Origin: CAYJAY01 sp964370715
Lineage (GTDB): Bacteria > Bacillota > Clostridia > Oscillospirales > Ruminococcaceae
DNA length: 64,000 nt
Direction of reading: 5' to 3'
Assembly (NCBI GenBank): GCA_964370715.1
Contig: CAYJKJ010000013.1
Span: 1-64,000, forward strand
The position numbers and the translations under genes were made by a program. The notes under the pieces are model-generated. The model was given only the letters and a program-made list of their open reading frames with translations, had not been told where the DNA came from and searched no databases. This document shows, in pieces, positions 41,517-51,066 of this stretch; position 1 is the first letter of the stretch, and every line of letters starts with the position of its first letter.

Positions 41517-42779
41517 CTACTCTACATAATCAAATTGATATTCGCCAATTCGAACTTGGTCGCCCTCTTTTATTCCAAGCGACAACAGTTTATCGTTTAT
41601 TCCGCTATCGCTTATCGCTCGTTGGAAATATTGAAGCGATTCATAGTCGCTAATATCGGTTGTTTTAAGAATTTTTTCAAGCCACGGAGCATCGATAACA
41701 AATTCTTCCTCTTCGACCGAAATCTCAAACGCTCTTCCGATTTTCGGTAGCGGTTTAACATAGTTTGGTTCATACGTTAAAACGGGCGGCAGCGTTGATA
41801 AAATATTGTATGTAGAGCTAACCATCTTGTCAAGATTTTTAGTAGTTGCCGCACTAACCGAGATATATTCAAGACCCAACGATTTAATATAGTTTTCAAA
41901 TTTCTCGACATCCTCTTCTGTTGCTATATCGCTTTTGTTTCCAACAACTATCTGCGGAACTTTTGCTAGCTCTTCGCTAAAGTTAAAGAGTTCTTTGTTA
42001 ATCGTTTCATAATCTTGAATTGGGTCTCGCCCTTCAGTTCCCGAAACGTCAACAACATGAACTATCATTCGGCAACGCTCGACATGGCGCAAAAATTCAT
42101 GCCCTAGGCCAACACCATCCGAAGCCCCTTCGATTAGCCCCGGTATATCGGCAACAACAAAAGAACTCCCCTCACCCAGTTTAACAACCCCTAAAACGGG
42201 GCTTAACGTTGTGAAATGATAGTTTGCAATCTTTGGTTTTGCGGCGCTAATTGCCGAAATTATCGTTGATTTCCCGACATTTGGAAACCCAACCAATCCA
42301 ACATCTGCAACAAGTTTAAGTTCCAAAAAAACTTCAAGCTTTTCGCCCGGAATGCCAAGCTTTGCAAAGGTCGGAACCTGCCTTGTTGGATTGGCGAAAT
42401 GGCTGTTTCCAAAACCGCCCTTTCCGCCTTTTGCGATGACAACGGGTTCTGTCCCCGACATATCCGCAATTATTGCTTTTGTTTCAAAGTCTCTTATAAC
42501 GGTGCCTTTTGGAACTTTAACGATTAAATTTTCAGCGCTTCTACCTGTTCGATTGTTCGTTTCTCCCGGGTTGCCGTTTTTTGCAACATATTTTCTCTTA
42601 TACTTAAAATCAATAAGGGTTGAAACGTTGGAGTCAACAACAAAAACAACGTCGCCCCCTCTGCCGCCATCCCCTCCGTCGGGTCCGCCTGCGGCAACAT
42701 ATTTTTCTCGATGGAACGAAACTGCGCCGTTTCCTCCATCCCCTGCTTTGATCATAATTCGAGCTTTATCTATAAACAT
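41517..42779 (-). CDS. obgE: Obg-family GTPase (ribosome assembly / stress control)
   Basis: The 420-residue protein has the Gly-rich Obg fold (AGDGGNGAVSFHREK, GGPDGGDGGRGG), the GTPase core with GFPNVGKST near residue 164, DIPGLIEGA and NKSD, and the C-terminal OCT domain (ISVEEEEFVI ... GINDKLLSLGIKEGDQVRI). Obg binds the 50S subunit late in assembly and is essential. The ATG giving MFIDKARI is the conserved start; ORF tracking from 42791 would add four residues. It lies in an operon that also contains mrnC. Confidence 0.96.
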   Translation of the reverse strand: MFIDKARIMIKAGDGGNGAVSFHREKYVAAGGPDGGDGGRGGDVVFVVDSNVSTLIDFKYKRKYVAKNGNPGETNNRTGRSAENLIVKVPKGTVIRDFETKAIIADMSGTEPVVIAKGGKGGFGNSHFANPTRQVPTFAKLGIPGEKLEVFLELKLVADVGLVGFPNVGKSTIISAISAAKPKIANYHFTTLSPVLGVVKLGEGSSFVVADIPGLIEGASDGVGLGHEFLRHVERCRMIVHVVDVSGTEGRDPIQDYETINKELFNFSEELAKVPQIVVGNKSDIATEEDVEKFENYIKSLGLEYISVSAATTKNLDKMVSSTYNILSTLPPVLTYEPNYVKPLPKIGRAFEISVEEEEFVIDAPWLEKILKTTDISDYESLQYFQRAISDSGINDKLLSLGIKEGDQVRIGEYQFDYVE

Positions 42780-42848
42780 ACCTATGACCATCTTCCTTTC
42801 ATAGTCAAACTTTGTATGGTTTTTATAATTATCCTATATATAAAGACC

Positions 42849-42870
42849 GGGAGGGCATGGATGCCCTCCC
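42849..42870. repeat. Short perfect 'word' hairpin (GGGAGGGCAT/ATGCCCTCCC)
   Basis: Ten perfect base pairs with a two-base loop, followed by CCTACAATT. The flank and layout match the palindromic words at 40.7 kb and 59.5 kb. Confidence 0.8.
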
Positions 42871-42916
42871 CTACAATTGTTTTTAAATTTCAAGTTTACC
42901 GTTGGTTTAATCCAAA

Positions 42917-43168
42917 CTAGCTAATAACGTTAACCGTTTTGCGATCTCTACCCATTCTTTGGAATTTAACTTTGCCGTCTGTTAAAGCAAACAAAGTGTC
43001 ATCCGAACCTTTGCCGACATTGATGCCGGGGTGGATATGAGTTCCGCGTTGGCGAACAAGAATGTTCCCAGCTATGACCGCTTGACCATCCGCTTTTTTA
43101 ACGCCGAGGCGTTTTGATTCGGAGTCACGGCCGTTTTTGGTAGAACCAACACCTTTTTTATGTGCCAT
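42917..43168 (-). CDS. rpmA: Ribosomal protein bL27, without cleavable N-terminal extension
   Basis: MAHKKGVGSTKNGRDSESKR is the conserved L27 start near the peptidyl-transferase centre. The in-frame upstream segment (to 43213) contains the ribosome site AAGGAAGGGAAAG and is not coding. Most Firmicutes instead encode an extension ending in a motif cut by Prp; none is present. The gene follows rplU by 19 bases with no prp gene between them. Confidence 0.95.
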   Translation of the reverse strand: MAHKKGVGSTKNGRDSESKRLGVKKADGQAVIAGNILVRQRGTHIHPGINVGKGSDDTLFALTDGKVKFQRMGRDRKTVNVIS

Positions 43169-43187
43169 AATGCTTTCCCTTCCTTCG

Positions 43188-43499
43188 TTATGCTTTAATA
43201 GCAGTAATTTCAACTTTAGTGTATTGTTGACGGTGACCTAGCTTGCGCTTGCTGTCTTTCTTCGGGCGATAAACAAAAACCGTTACTTTTTTGGATTTAC
43301 CGTGTTTAACAACTTTTCCGGATACTTCTGCACCGGAAACTGTAGGTGTTCCAACTTTAACGCCTTTGTCGTCTCCAACAATCAATACTTTATCAAATTT
43401 CACGGTTGAGCCTTCTTGTGCATCAAGTTTTTCGATGTAGATAACATCATCTTTTGAAACACGATATTGCTTTCCGCCTGTTTCGATAATTGCGTACAT
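43188..43499 (-). CDS. rplU: Ribosomal protein bL21
   Basis: The 103-residue protein starts MYAIIETGGKQYRVSKDDV and ends GHRQQYTKVEITAI, as expected of L21, a 23S rRNA-binding protein of the large subunit. It is the first gene of the rplU-rpmA unit on the minus strand, followed by rpmA 19 bases later. A folded leader may lie upstream. Confidence 0.96.
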   Translation of the reverse strand: MYAIIETGGKQYRVSKDDVIYIEKLDAQEGSTVKFDKVLIVGDDKGVKVGTPTVSGAEVSGKVVKHGKSKKVTVFVYRPKKDSKRKLGHRQQYTKVEITAIKA

Positions 43500-43502
43500 T
43501 GA

Positions 43503-43585
43503 CTTTTCCTCACTTTTTAACAGTCTCGCTGCTTAAGGTGGATATAAAATCTCTTTAAACCTGTTACATGCGGCTTAAATATTTT
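43503..43585 (-). promoter_or_regulatory. Possible L21 leader (autoregulatory RNA) of rplU-rpmA
   Basis: The transcript between about 43585 and the rplU start contains AACAG paired with CUGUU and a segment AUCCACCUUAAGCAGCGAG. Its position and size fit ribosomal-protein leaders upstream of rplU. I cannot confirm the consensus without a covariance model. Confidence 0.35.
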
Positions 43586-43687
43586 AACATAATCAATAGC
43601 TAAATGTCAATATCTAAAGATATAAAAACGCTTAAAACGACTTGAAACCGACAATTTATAACCGTTATGTCAAAACCATCAACCCTT

Positions 43688-44227
43688 TTAAACCTTCCTG
43701 CTCCTTAAAAACACCGACATCTTTTTATATATTAGTCCACACACCGCAATTTTAAAGATATCCCCAAAAACAAACGGAACAACGCAGAGCATAAGTGTTG
43801 AAACAAGGTTGCTTTTTGTTAATATCATAAACCATATGCTTCCGGCAATATAACAGATAACCGTTCCGACAACCATTGAAACGAGCGAGAAAGCAAAGTT
43901 ATCTTTCTTTTTAATAATCAAACCTATGGTAAGCGACATGAGAATATATCCCATAATATATCCGCCGGTAGGCCCTAAAACAACTCCAATCCCGCCCGAA
44001 AAGGACGAAAAAACAGGAAGCCCGATAGCTCCTAGCAACACATAAACAACCATGCTAATAGCGCCGTTATATCCCTTTAAAAAAAGCCCACTTAGCATAA
44101 CCGCCGCCGTTGCAAGATTTAAAGGAATTGGCGTTAGCGGTATAACGATAACAATCTGGCTAAAAACCACCACCATTGCGGAGAACATCGCTATTAAAGC
44201 AAGATTTGAAGTTTTTATTCTATTCAT
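43688..44227 (-). CDS. bioY: Biotin ECF transporter S-component BioY
   Basis: The 179-residue membrane protein has about six hydrophobic segments. ALIAMFSAMVVVFSQIVI carries the alanine-rich docking helix, and GVVLGPTGGYIMGYI is the BioY signature around the biotin site. It follows birA by 39 bases on the same strand; BirA regulates such genes when biotin is sufficient. The energising ECF module is not nearby. Confidence 0.93.
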   Translation of the reverse strand: MNRIKTSNLALIAMFSAMVVVFSQIVIVIPLTPIPLNLATAAVMLSGLFLKGYNGAISMVVYVLLGAIGLPVFSSFSGGIGVVLGPTGGYIMGYILMSLTIGLIIKKKDNFAFSLVSMVVGTVICYIAGSIWFMILTKSNLVSTLMLCVVPFVFGDIFKIAVCGLIYKKMSVFLRSRKV

Positions 44228-44266
44228 TATTTTTTCCCAACCTTCATTTTAATGTAAATTCAAACT

Positions 44267-45232
44267 CTATTTTGTTTTAAGCGAAACTTCTCCATACGTC
44301 AAAGTTTCGAGAGTTCCGTCTTGATATTTAACCAATAGACCGCCATTTGGTTGAATCGAAACCGCCATACCTTGTTTTGTTTGCTCCCCTTTTATAACAT
44401 AAACATCTCGACCGCAAACAAGCGATAAACTGCGATATTTTTCGATTATATCGCTAGGTTTTTTTTGCGACGTTAACGAAACAAGATTGTTTATAATCGC
44501 CGCTATCATCTCGTTTCTTGTCGGATAGTTGTCGTTTGTTTCGATCGAAATTGAGGTTGCTATCTCGCTTAGTTCTTTCGGAAAATCTTTTGCTTCAACG
44601 TTTATTCCAATTCCGATAGCAACATATTGAAGATATCCGCTTTCAAAATCGGTTGAAGCCTCGGTCAATATTCCGCAAAGCTTTTTTTTCCCAACATATA
44701 TATCGTTAACCCATTTTATCTTGGCATCTATTTTGCAACACTGCCGCAATCCCTCGCAAACTGCGACCGCCGCCGCCGCCGTTAGGTAAGTAGCGTCCTG
44801 CGCTTTAAGCTTTGGAGCAAAACAAAAGCTCATGTATATTCCGTTTTCAGGGGAAAAAAACGACTTGCCGTTTCTTCCTCTTCCTCCGGTTTGGCTGTTC
44901 GCCAACAGCAATATGCTGTCGCTTGGTTCTTCAATAAACATCGCTTTCGCATCGTTGTTGGTTGACACCGTCTGCTGTTTAAGAAAGACGTTTATATTTT
45001 TGTTTTGTAGCATTTCCTTTATGTTTTTGATATCCAAAATGTCGGGAGTTTCCAAAAGACGATACCCCTTGTTCTTTACGCTTTCGATTTTATAACCCGC
45101 TGTCTCAAGCTCTTTAACGGCTTTCCAAATGGCATTTCTTGAAACCGAAAGGTTGGTTGCTATCTCCTGCCCCGAAACAAAATTTTGTTCGTTTTGCTTT
45201 AGTATCTCTGAGATTTTATCTTTAACGGTCAT
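44267..45232 (-). CDS. birA: Bifunctional biotin-protein ligase / biotin operon repressor
   Basis: The 321-residue protein has an N-terminal winged helix (ATNLSVSRNAIWKAVKEL), the ligase core with SQTGGRGRNGKSFFSPE and IKWVNDIYVGKKKLCGIL, and a C-terminal SH3-like domain (GMAVSIQPNGGLLVKYQDG). It attaches biotin to carboxylases and, as biotinyl-AMP complex, represses biotin genes. It forms a two-gene unit with bioY. No clear BirA operator was found upstream. Confidence 0.96.
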   Translation of the reverse strand: MTVKDKISEILKQNEQNFVSGQEIATNLSVSRNAIWKAVKELETAGYKIESVKNKGYRLLETPDILDIKNIKEMLQNKNINVFLKQQTVSTNNDAKAMFIEEPSDSILLLANSQTGGRGRNGKSFFSPENGIYMSFCFAPKLKAQDATYLTAAAAVAVCEGLRQCCKIDAKIKWVNDIYVGKKKLCGILTEASTDFESGYLQYVAIGIGINVEAKDFPKELSEIATSISIETNDNYPTRNEMIAAIINNLVSLTSQKKPSDIIEKYRSLSLVCGRDVYVIKGEQTKQGMAVSIQPNGGLLVKYQDGTLETLTYGEVSLKTK

Positions 45233-45284
45233 CTTCGAACCCTTTCAAAACAACAACTTTTTATTAGTTCTTTAATAGAATATC

Positions 45285-45333
45285 ACACAAAACAAAAACA
45301 GTCAACCTAAATTCAATAATCAAGTTGACTGTT
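45285..45333 (-). terminator. Terminator of the aldo/keto reductase gene, or upstream of birA
   Basis: AACAGTCAAC and GTTGACTGTT form a 10-bp stem. On the minus strand it follows nothing coding to its right except the aldo/keto reductase end at 45347, and is followed by TTTGTTTT, so it terminates that transcript before birA. Confidence 0.8.
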
Positions 45334-45346
45334 CAATGTTTATGTT

Positions 45347-46474
45347 TTATTTTTCAAGAACCAAAACGCATTTTTTAAGTTCCGCTATTATATCGATATG
45401 TTGCGGACAAACCTCGCTGCAAGCGCCGCATTCAACGCATGAAGAAGCTTTCTCCCAACCATGTCCCGATGTGTTCCAGCTATAGTTTCCTTTAGCAAGT
45501 TCGAGATTATCATAGGTTTTATATGAATTATACGCTTGGAAAGTCCCGTAGATAGCGATGTTTTCGGGGCAACCTTTCATGCAGTATGCGCATGAAGTGC
45601 AAGGAACGATTTCGGCTTTTGAATAGATTTTTTCAGCAAGCTTAATCGTTTTCATCTCGTTTTCCGTCAACGGTTTAAACTGCTTCATAAACGATATGTT
45701 GTCGTTCATCTGTTCTATGTTAGACATACCCGAAAGAACCGTTATGATGTTTTTTTGCGAAGCCGCAAACCTGATCGCCCACGACGCAAACGAAGCCTCG
45801 CTGTTCTCTTTTTTGAACAGCTCTTTTATCTCTTCAAGAGGATTAGCAAGCGCCCCACCTCGAACGGGTTCCATAACTATAACCGGCTTTTGGTGTTTTT
45901 CGGCAATTTCAAGACATCGCCTTGATTCTATCCAAGGGTGTTCCCAATCGGCATAGTTTATCTGAAGTTGAACAAATTCCATCTCGGGATGTTTGGTTAA
46001 AACTTCGTCGAGAACGGTAGCGTTATCATGAATTGAAAAACCAAGATGTTTGATTTTTCCTTCCGCTTTCATCTTTGACAAAAAGTTCCAAACATCATAT
46101 TTATCAAAATATTGATCTCTGTTTTCGCCAAGATTGTGGAGCAGGAAAAAATCAAAATATTCTACGCCACATCTTTCGAGCGAAGTGTTGAACATCGCCA
46201 AAGCTTCCTCTTTGGACTTTGCCGCCCAAGCCGGAAGTTTTGAGGCCAACAAAAACTTATCTCTCGGATACCTTTCTACAACGGTTTTTTTAATCGCTTT
46301 TTCCGATTCCCCGTCGTTGTAGACATAAGCTGTGTCAAAATAGTTGAATCCGTTTTGCATAAACATATCAACCATTTCGTTGGTAGCTTCAATGTCTATC
46401 TGCTTGTCTTTCATAGGTAATCTCATATATCCGAACCCCAGTTTCGGAATGTTTTGCCCTAGATAGTTTTCCAT
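45347..46474 (-). CDS. Aldo/keto reductase with C-terminal 4Fe-4S clusters
   Basis: The N-terminal 270 residues are the TIM-barrel aldo/keto reductase (GFGYMRLPM, NYFDTAYVYNDGESE, FVQLQINYADWEHPW). The C-terminus has two cysteine clusters: CTSCAYCMKGCP and CVECGACSEVCP, each typical of bacterial ferredoxin-like [4Fe-4S] sites. Such fused enzymes are common in anaerobes and probably pass electrons from ferredoxin to or from NAD(P)H-linked substrates. The substrate is not predictable. Confidence 0.9.
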   Translation of the reverse strand: MENYLGQNIPKLGFGYMRLPMKDKQIDIEATNEMVDMFMQNGFNYFDTAYVYNDGESEKAIKKTVVERYPRDKFLLASKLPAWAAKSKEEALAMFNTSLERCGVEYFDFFLLHNLGENRDQYFDKYDVWNFLSKMKAEGKIKHLGFSIHDNATVLDEVLTKHPEMEFVQLQINYADWEHPWIESRRCLEIAEKHQKPVIVMEPVRGGALANPLEEIKELFKKENSEASFASWAIRFAASQKNIITVLSGMSNIEQMNDNISFMKQFKPLTENEMKTIKLAEKIYSKAEIVPCTSCAYCMKGCPENIAIYGTFQAYNSYKTYDNLELAKGNYSWNTSGHGWEKASSCVECGACSEVCPQHIDIIAELKKCVLVLEK

Positions 46475-46505
46475 TAATCCTAGCCCCCTATATTTAATTT
46501 TAAAT

Positions 46506-49277
46506 CTACTGCATATTTTGTTTCATCTCGTTCCATTGCATTGCGTTAATATTAACCGTTCTGGGTTTGCTTCCCTCGGAAGGCCCTATAATCCCAAGGC
46601 TCTCCATCTCGTCCATAATCCTCGCCGCTCTTGCATATCCTAGCTTTAGTCTGCGTTGAAGAAGAGAGGTTGAAGCTTGTCCCGATTCTATAACCACCAT
46701 AACTGCGCTTTCAAGCATTGCGTCGCTGTCGTCCGAAAGAGAACTGTCGAGCGATTTTTTGCCTTTTGAACCCTTCTCCATAGCGGCTTGCTTTTCGATT
46801 TCGGTTAGAACTTCTTCGTTATATTCCGCAACAGCATTTTTCTTTATAAACGTTATTATATCCTCGATTTCGCCATCAGAAACAAAGCAACCTTGAATTC
46901 TAATAGCTTTGGGCAGATCCATCGGTCTAAACAACATATCGCCATAACCTAAGAGTTTCTCCGCTCCGCCTGTGTCTATTATTGTTCGGCTGTCGATTTG
47001 TGACGACACCGAAAGCGCCACCCTTGACGCAATGTTCGCTTTAATGATACCGGTTATAACATCTACCGACGGTCGTTGGGTTGCTATGATAAGATGTATG
47101 CCAGCGGCTCTCGCCATCTGCGCTAGGCGACAAATCGAATCTTCAACCTCGTTTGGAGCAACAAGCATAAGGTCGGCAAGTTCGTCGATAACAACAACAA
47201 CTCTCGGCAGTTTTTCAAGCGGCACTGCATCCTCTTCATTTGAGGAATATATAGGCATTCCGGAACTGTTCGCATTTTCTATCTTTGTATTATAACTGTC
47301 GATATCTCGAACTGCGTTTTCCGAAAACAATTTGTAACGTTTTAACATCTCTCCAACGGCCCAACCAAGAGCTCCCGCCGCTTTTCTAGCATCGGTAACA
47401 ACCGGTATGAGCATATGGGGAATTCCGTTATATATCCCAAATTCAACCATCTTTGGATCGATAAAAACAAATCTTAAATCTTTTGGCGCAGATTTATATA
47501 TCAAACTAACTATCATAGAATGAAGACATTTTGACTTTCCGCTTCCCGTTGTTCCGGCTATCAAAAGATGGGGCATCTTTGCAATGTCGGTAATCTGAAC
47601 CGAGCCGCTAATGTCTTTTCCAAGAGCTACGGTGAGCGGTGATTTCGATTCGTTAAACTCTTTGCTTTCGATAACCTCCCTTAACATAACCATCTCTTTT
47701 TGCTTGTTTGGAACCTCTATTCCAACGGCGGCTTTGTTCGGGATGGGCGCTTCAATCCTAACCCCTGCGGTAGCAAGGTTAAGCGCAATATCATCTGCAA
47801 GGTTCGCAATTCTGTTTATTCTGACCCCTCGTTCGGGTTGCAGTTCATATCTTGTTACGGTAGGGCCTCTCGCTATGTCAACAACTTTTGTGCCAACGCC
47901 AAAGCTTTCAAGGGTGCTAACGAGATACTCTGCGTTTGCTCTAAGCTCTGCCGAAGCATCTTTTGTCATCTTCTGTTTCGCCGGCTCAAGCATCCCTATT
48001 GGCGGAAAAAGATATTCCGGAGTGCTTTTAAAAAGCGCTATCTCGGGTTGTTGCGGTTTGTATTCCGATGTTTTTTGCGGTTCGATATTCTTTGTTGCAC
48101 GTTGGATTAAAGCATCAACGTTTGCGCTTTCCTCTTCGCTTCCAAACGTTGCAAAAAGATCTTTGCCGGGTTTTCCTATTCTATCTGCAAGATCAAAAGC
48201 TTGTTTAACAAACTCCCCTGTGTTAGCGTCGTTTATATAGTCTCCGCTATCCTGTGGCATAGGATCTTCATAAGTTTTAAATTCTTGGAACATATCGTTT
48301 GAAACTACTTTGGTTGGTGAACCTAGATCTATATCGATGTTGCGTTGTCCTGTAATTGAGGTTATCGGCATAATCCTTGTGAGGTCAACCGCTTCTATCG
48401 GGTCATCAAACCTCACATCAACTTTGCTTTTAACTTCGGGCAAACTGTCAAGATTTATGTCAATTTTGCTCGTCGCAGCGGTCTGCGCTGTCACCGCTTG
48501 AAGAACAGCTTGGTTTGAAACAGTGTTTGTTTTGTTGGCTTTTTTCCCAACATTATCAAGCGGTATATCGATCGATGTCGTGTTTCTTGTTCTGTTTAAA
48601 GCCGCCGTGTTTTGTTTTTGAAGTTGCTCCGTTTCAAATTCCTCTTGAAACTCCATAACAAGTTCCCGTTGTTCCCGCCATTTTTCTCGTTGCCTGTCGA
48701 TAGGTGTTTTAACAGCGTTGATAACGTCGGCAAGGCTTTTTCCCGCTAAAATCATGACAAGGATAAACAAAACTATAGATATTACGATGTTTGCGGCAGG
48801 TTTTCCGAAAAGCTCCAAAAACAACAGCCCCAATATAGCCGAGAACACTCCGCCCCCTACCCTTTCGGTTCCTGTCATGTAAAGTGATGCTATCTTTTGA
48901 AAGATGTTTTCTCCCGCAACTTCGCTGCTTGAAAAGATTAAAAACATTGCACATATTGAAATAACTATTAAAAGAGCTAGGATTAGTTTTCCGTTTGAAA
49001 CCTGTTTTTCATAGCTGCAAACAACAGCAAGCGCCAAAAGAAGCGGACCTATGAAATATGCGCAAAATCCAAAAAGCCCGAACAAAAACGAGCTTAAAAT
49101 ATTCCATCCTTCGTTGCCGTTAACAAACGTTAGCGCCATCGAAAGCGCAGCCGTTCCAAACAAGATTACCGCCGCTAATTGATAGCGCCTGCTCCTTGCT
49201 TTTCTTGCTTCATCTGCTTTTTTTCTTCGTTCAATCTGCGCCTTGGTTGGTCTTTTTTTTCGTGTAGTGGTCGCCAT
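46506..49277 (-). CDS. ftsK: FtsK/SpoIIIE DNA translocase
   Basis: The 923-residue protein has an N-terminal membrane domain with about four helices (residues 35-200), a low-complexity linker, and the motor with GTTGSGKSKCLHSMI (Walker A near 574), VVVIDELADLMLVA (Walker B) and the C-terminal gamma winged helix (SLLQRRLKLGYARAARIMDEME) that reads KOPS/SRS sites. It pumps chromosome DNA through the closing septum. In spore formers the paralogue is SpoIIIE; sequence does not separate the two here. Confidence 0.95.
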   Translation of the reverse strand: MATTTRKKRPTKAQIERRKKADEARKARSRRYQLAAVILFGTAALSMALTFVNGNEGWNILSSFLFGLFGFCAYFIGPLLLALAVVCSYEKQVSNGKLILALLIVISICAMFLIFSSSEVAGENIFQKIASLYMTGTERVGGGVFSAILGLLFLELFGKPAANIVISIVLFILVMILAGKSLADVINAVKTPIDRQREKWREQRELVMEFQEEFETEQLQKQNTAALNRTRNTTSIDIPLDNVGKKANKTNTVSNQAVLQAVTAQTAATSKIDINLDSLPEVKSKVDVRFDDPIEAVDLTRIMPITSITGQRNIDIDLGSPTKVVSNDMFQEFKTYEDPMPQDSGDYINDANTGEFVKQAFDLADRIGKPGKDLFATFGSEEESANVDALIQRATKNIEPQKTSEYKPQQPEIALFKSTPEYLFPPIGMLEPAKQKMTKDASAELRANAEYLVSTLESFGVGTKVVDIARGPTVTRYELQPERGVRINRIANLADDIALNLATAGVRIEAPIPNKAAVGIEVPNKQKEMVMLREVIESKEFNESKSPLTVALGKDISGSVQITDIAKMPHLLIAGTTGSGKSKCLHSMIVSLIYKSAPKDLRFVFIDPKMVEFGIYNGIPHMLIPVVTDARKAAGALGWAVGEMLKRYKLFSENAVRDIDSYNTKIENANSSGMPIYSSNEEDAVPLEKLPRVVVVIDELADLMLVAPNEVEDSICRLAQMARAAGIHLIIATQRPSVDVITGIIKANIASRVALSVSSQIDSRTIIDTGGAEKLLGYGDMLFRPMDLPKAIRIQGCFVSDGEIEDIITFIKKNAVAEYNEEVLTEIEKQAAMEKGSKGKKSLDSSLSDDSDAMLESAVMVVIESGQASTSLLQRRLKLGYARAARIMDEMESLGIIGPSEGSKPRTVNINAMQWNEMKQNMQ

Positions 49278-49298
49278 TTATCTCTCCTGTTTTTAAAA

Positions 49299-50177
49299 CT
49301 ATATTAAATCTTTAACTATCTCTACAATGTTTTTTCCAAAAATATGCTCAACAACCCCAACCGTTAACGTTAAACTACCTAGTGTCAACGCATAGTAGGA
49401 AAACCAAACATATCTATCTGTTTTCATAAGCCATTGAACCATCTTTATCGCAACAATTCCCGACACGAGCGCCGTTAAAAATCCGGCTATAATAACAATC
49501 GGGTCGACCGAAATGCCCTCTTCCAAAGCTTTCAAAAGCTCTAAAATTCCGGCACCTAAAACAGCGGGTATTCCCATAATAAACGAAAATTTAACCGCAA
49601 ATTCTTTTGAAAGACCCCTTAACATAGCAACCGACGTTGTTGAACCCGAACGGGAAATGCCGGGAAGCGTTGCAACCGCTTGCATAAGACCAATTGCAAC
49701 AGCATCAAGCGGAGTCATCGTCTTTGCGGTTTTTGTTCCGGTAGTGTTTTGGCAAGCAACAAAAAGCATTATTCCGGTAAACAAAAAGCAAAGCCCCTCG
49801 ACAACTATATCGTTGTCGGTCGAAAGCGAAGCGACGATATCGGAAAAAAGAACCACGACGAAGAGCGGAACCATCGTTATCAAAATCATGATAACGCCTT
49901 TTTGTTGTTCGTTTGTTTTTTCATAGCTGAATTTTCTCGAGAATATATCCCCTATCATCTTAAACGCTTCAACGATCATCTCTTTAATCGTTCCAAAAAA
50001 AGCTATGAAAACCGCAACAAGCGTTCCAAGATGCAACATAACGGTAAAAAACAAGCTGTCACTTTCAGAAAAGTTGAAAATATGTTCCGTTAATGCAAGA
50101 TGTCCGCTACTTGAAATCGGCAAAAACTCGCTTAATCCTTGAATTAATCCTTGAAAAACGCTTTCTAAAATCGTCAT
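49299..50177 (-). CDS. uppP: Undecaprenyl-diphosphatase UppP/BacA
   Basis: The 292-residue membrane protein has GLSEFLPISSSGHL near residue 14 and LPGISRSGSTTSVAMLRGL near residue 175, the two UppP signatures. It dephosphorylates undecaprenyl pyrophosphate to recycle the lipid carrier of wall synthesis and gives bacitracin resistance. It lies 21 bases upstream of ftsK on the same strand. Confidence 0.95.
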   Translation of the reverse strand: MTILESVFQGLIQGLSEFLPISSSGHLALTEHIFNFSESDSLFFTVMLHLGTLVAVFIAFFGTIKEMIVEAFKMIGDIFSRKFSYEKTNEQQKGVIMILITMVPLFVVVLFSDIVASLSTDNDIVVEGLCFLFTGIMLFVACQNTTGTKTAKTMTPLDAVAIGLMQAVATLPGISRSGSTTSVAMLRGLSKEFAVKFSFIMGIPAVLGAGILELLKALEEGISVDPIVIIAGFLTALVSGIVAIKMVQWLMKTDRYVWFSYYALTLGSLTLTVGVVEHIFGKNIVEIVKDLI

Positions 50178-50512
50178 AGTCCCTCTTCATTAATGTATAT
50201 TCAACAAAAACATTGCTTGAAAAATTCTCCTGTTCTTATTTTAACACAGTTGAAGAATTTTTCAAACATATATTTGTTTGTTTTTTTAATTTTATTTTAT
50301 AATATTTTCGCTACAAAAAAGCTAGAATTAATAAAACTAAACACTCAAATAAAAAACCATCGCAACATCTTTGCAACAGTTTTTATTTTTTTAAGCTAGG
50401 TTTTTTAGCTGTTTAAAGCCTTAACAAACAATTTTTTTCAAATCAGTAATATAATAACATATACCGACTAGATAATTTTTATCCATAACACACCTAAAGT
50501 ATTTAGTTTTGG

Positions 50513-50992
50513 CTAGCTTTTAGACATCTCTCCCGCTCGTTCTCTTGCAACTTTGTTAAAGTCTTGAACTTTATGGGTATATTCTTTGTCCATAAGCGTT
50601 GAAGTTATCAAAAAATCTGCGGTTGATCGGTTGTTTGCTATTGGAATATCGTACACTTGAGCAATCCTTAAAAGCGCTTTTACATCGGGGTCGTGTGGTT
50701 GCGCCGTTAAAGGATCCGAAAAGAAGATGATAAAATCAATCCTGCCTTCAACTATCTTTGCGCCTATCTGTTGATCCCCTCCAAGCGGACCGCTGTTATA
50801 GCTTTTAACGGGAAGCCCTGTATGTTCCGCAATTAGCCTTGCGGTTGTCCCTGTTCCGCAAAGAAAATGTTTCGATAACGTTTGCTCGTTATGTTTGCAC
50901 CATTCAAGCAGATCTTTTTTCATGTTATCATGCGCTATAAGCGCAATGTTTTTTTGTTTTTCTATAATAAGTTCGATATAATTTTGTTCCAT
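50513..50992 (-). CDS. mgsA: Methylglyoxal synthase
   Basis: The 159-residue protein matches MgsA: IALIAHDNMKKDL, CGTGTTARLI, SGPLGGDQQIGA and DPDVKALLRIA. It turns dihydroxyacetone phosphate into methylglyoxal and phosphate as a bypass of glycolysis when phosphate is low. The 335-bp gap between it and uppP (50178-50512) is AT-rich; I see no gene or clear terminator there. Confidence 0.95.
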   Translation of the reverse strand: MEQNYIELIIEKQKNIALIAHDNMKKDLLEWCKHNEQTLSKHFLCGTGTTARLIAEHTGLPVKSYNSGPLGGDQQIGAKIVEGRIDFIIFFSDPLTAQPHDPDVKALLRIAQVYDIPIANNRSTADFLITSTLMDKEYTHKVQDFNKVARERAGEMSKS

Positions 50993-51066
50993 AAATATAT
51001 TCTTTTCCTTTCTTTAATAAGAAAATTTAAGTTTTAATCAAGCTAGATTGTATTCAAACCCTTTAA

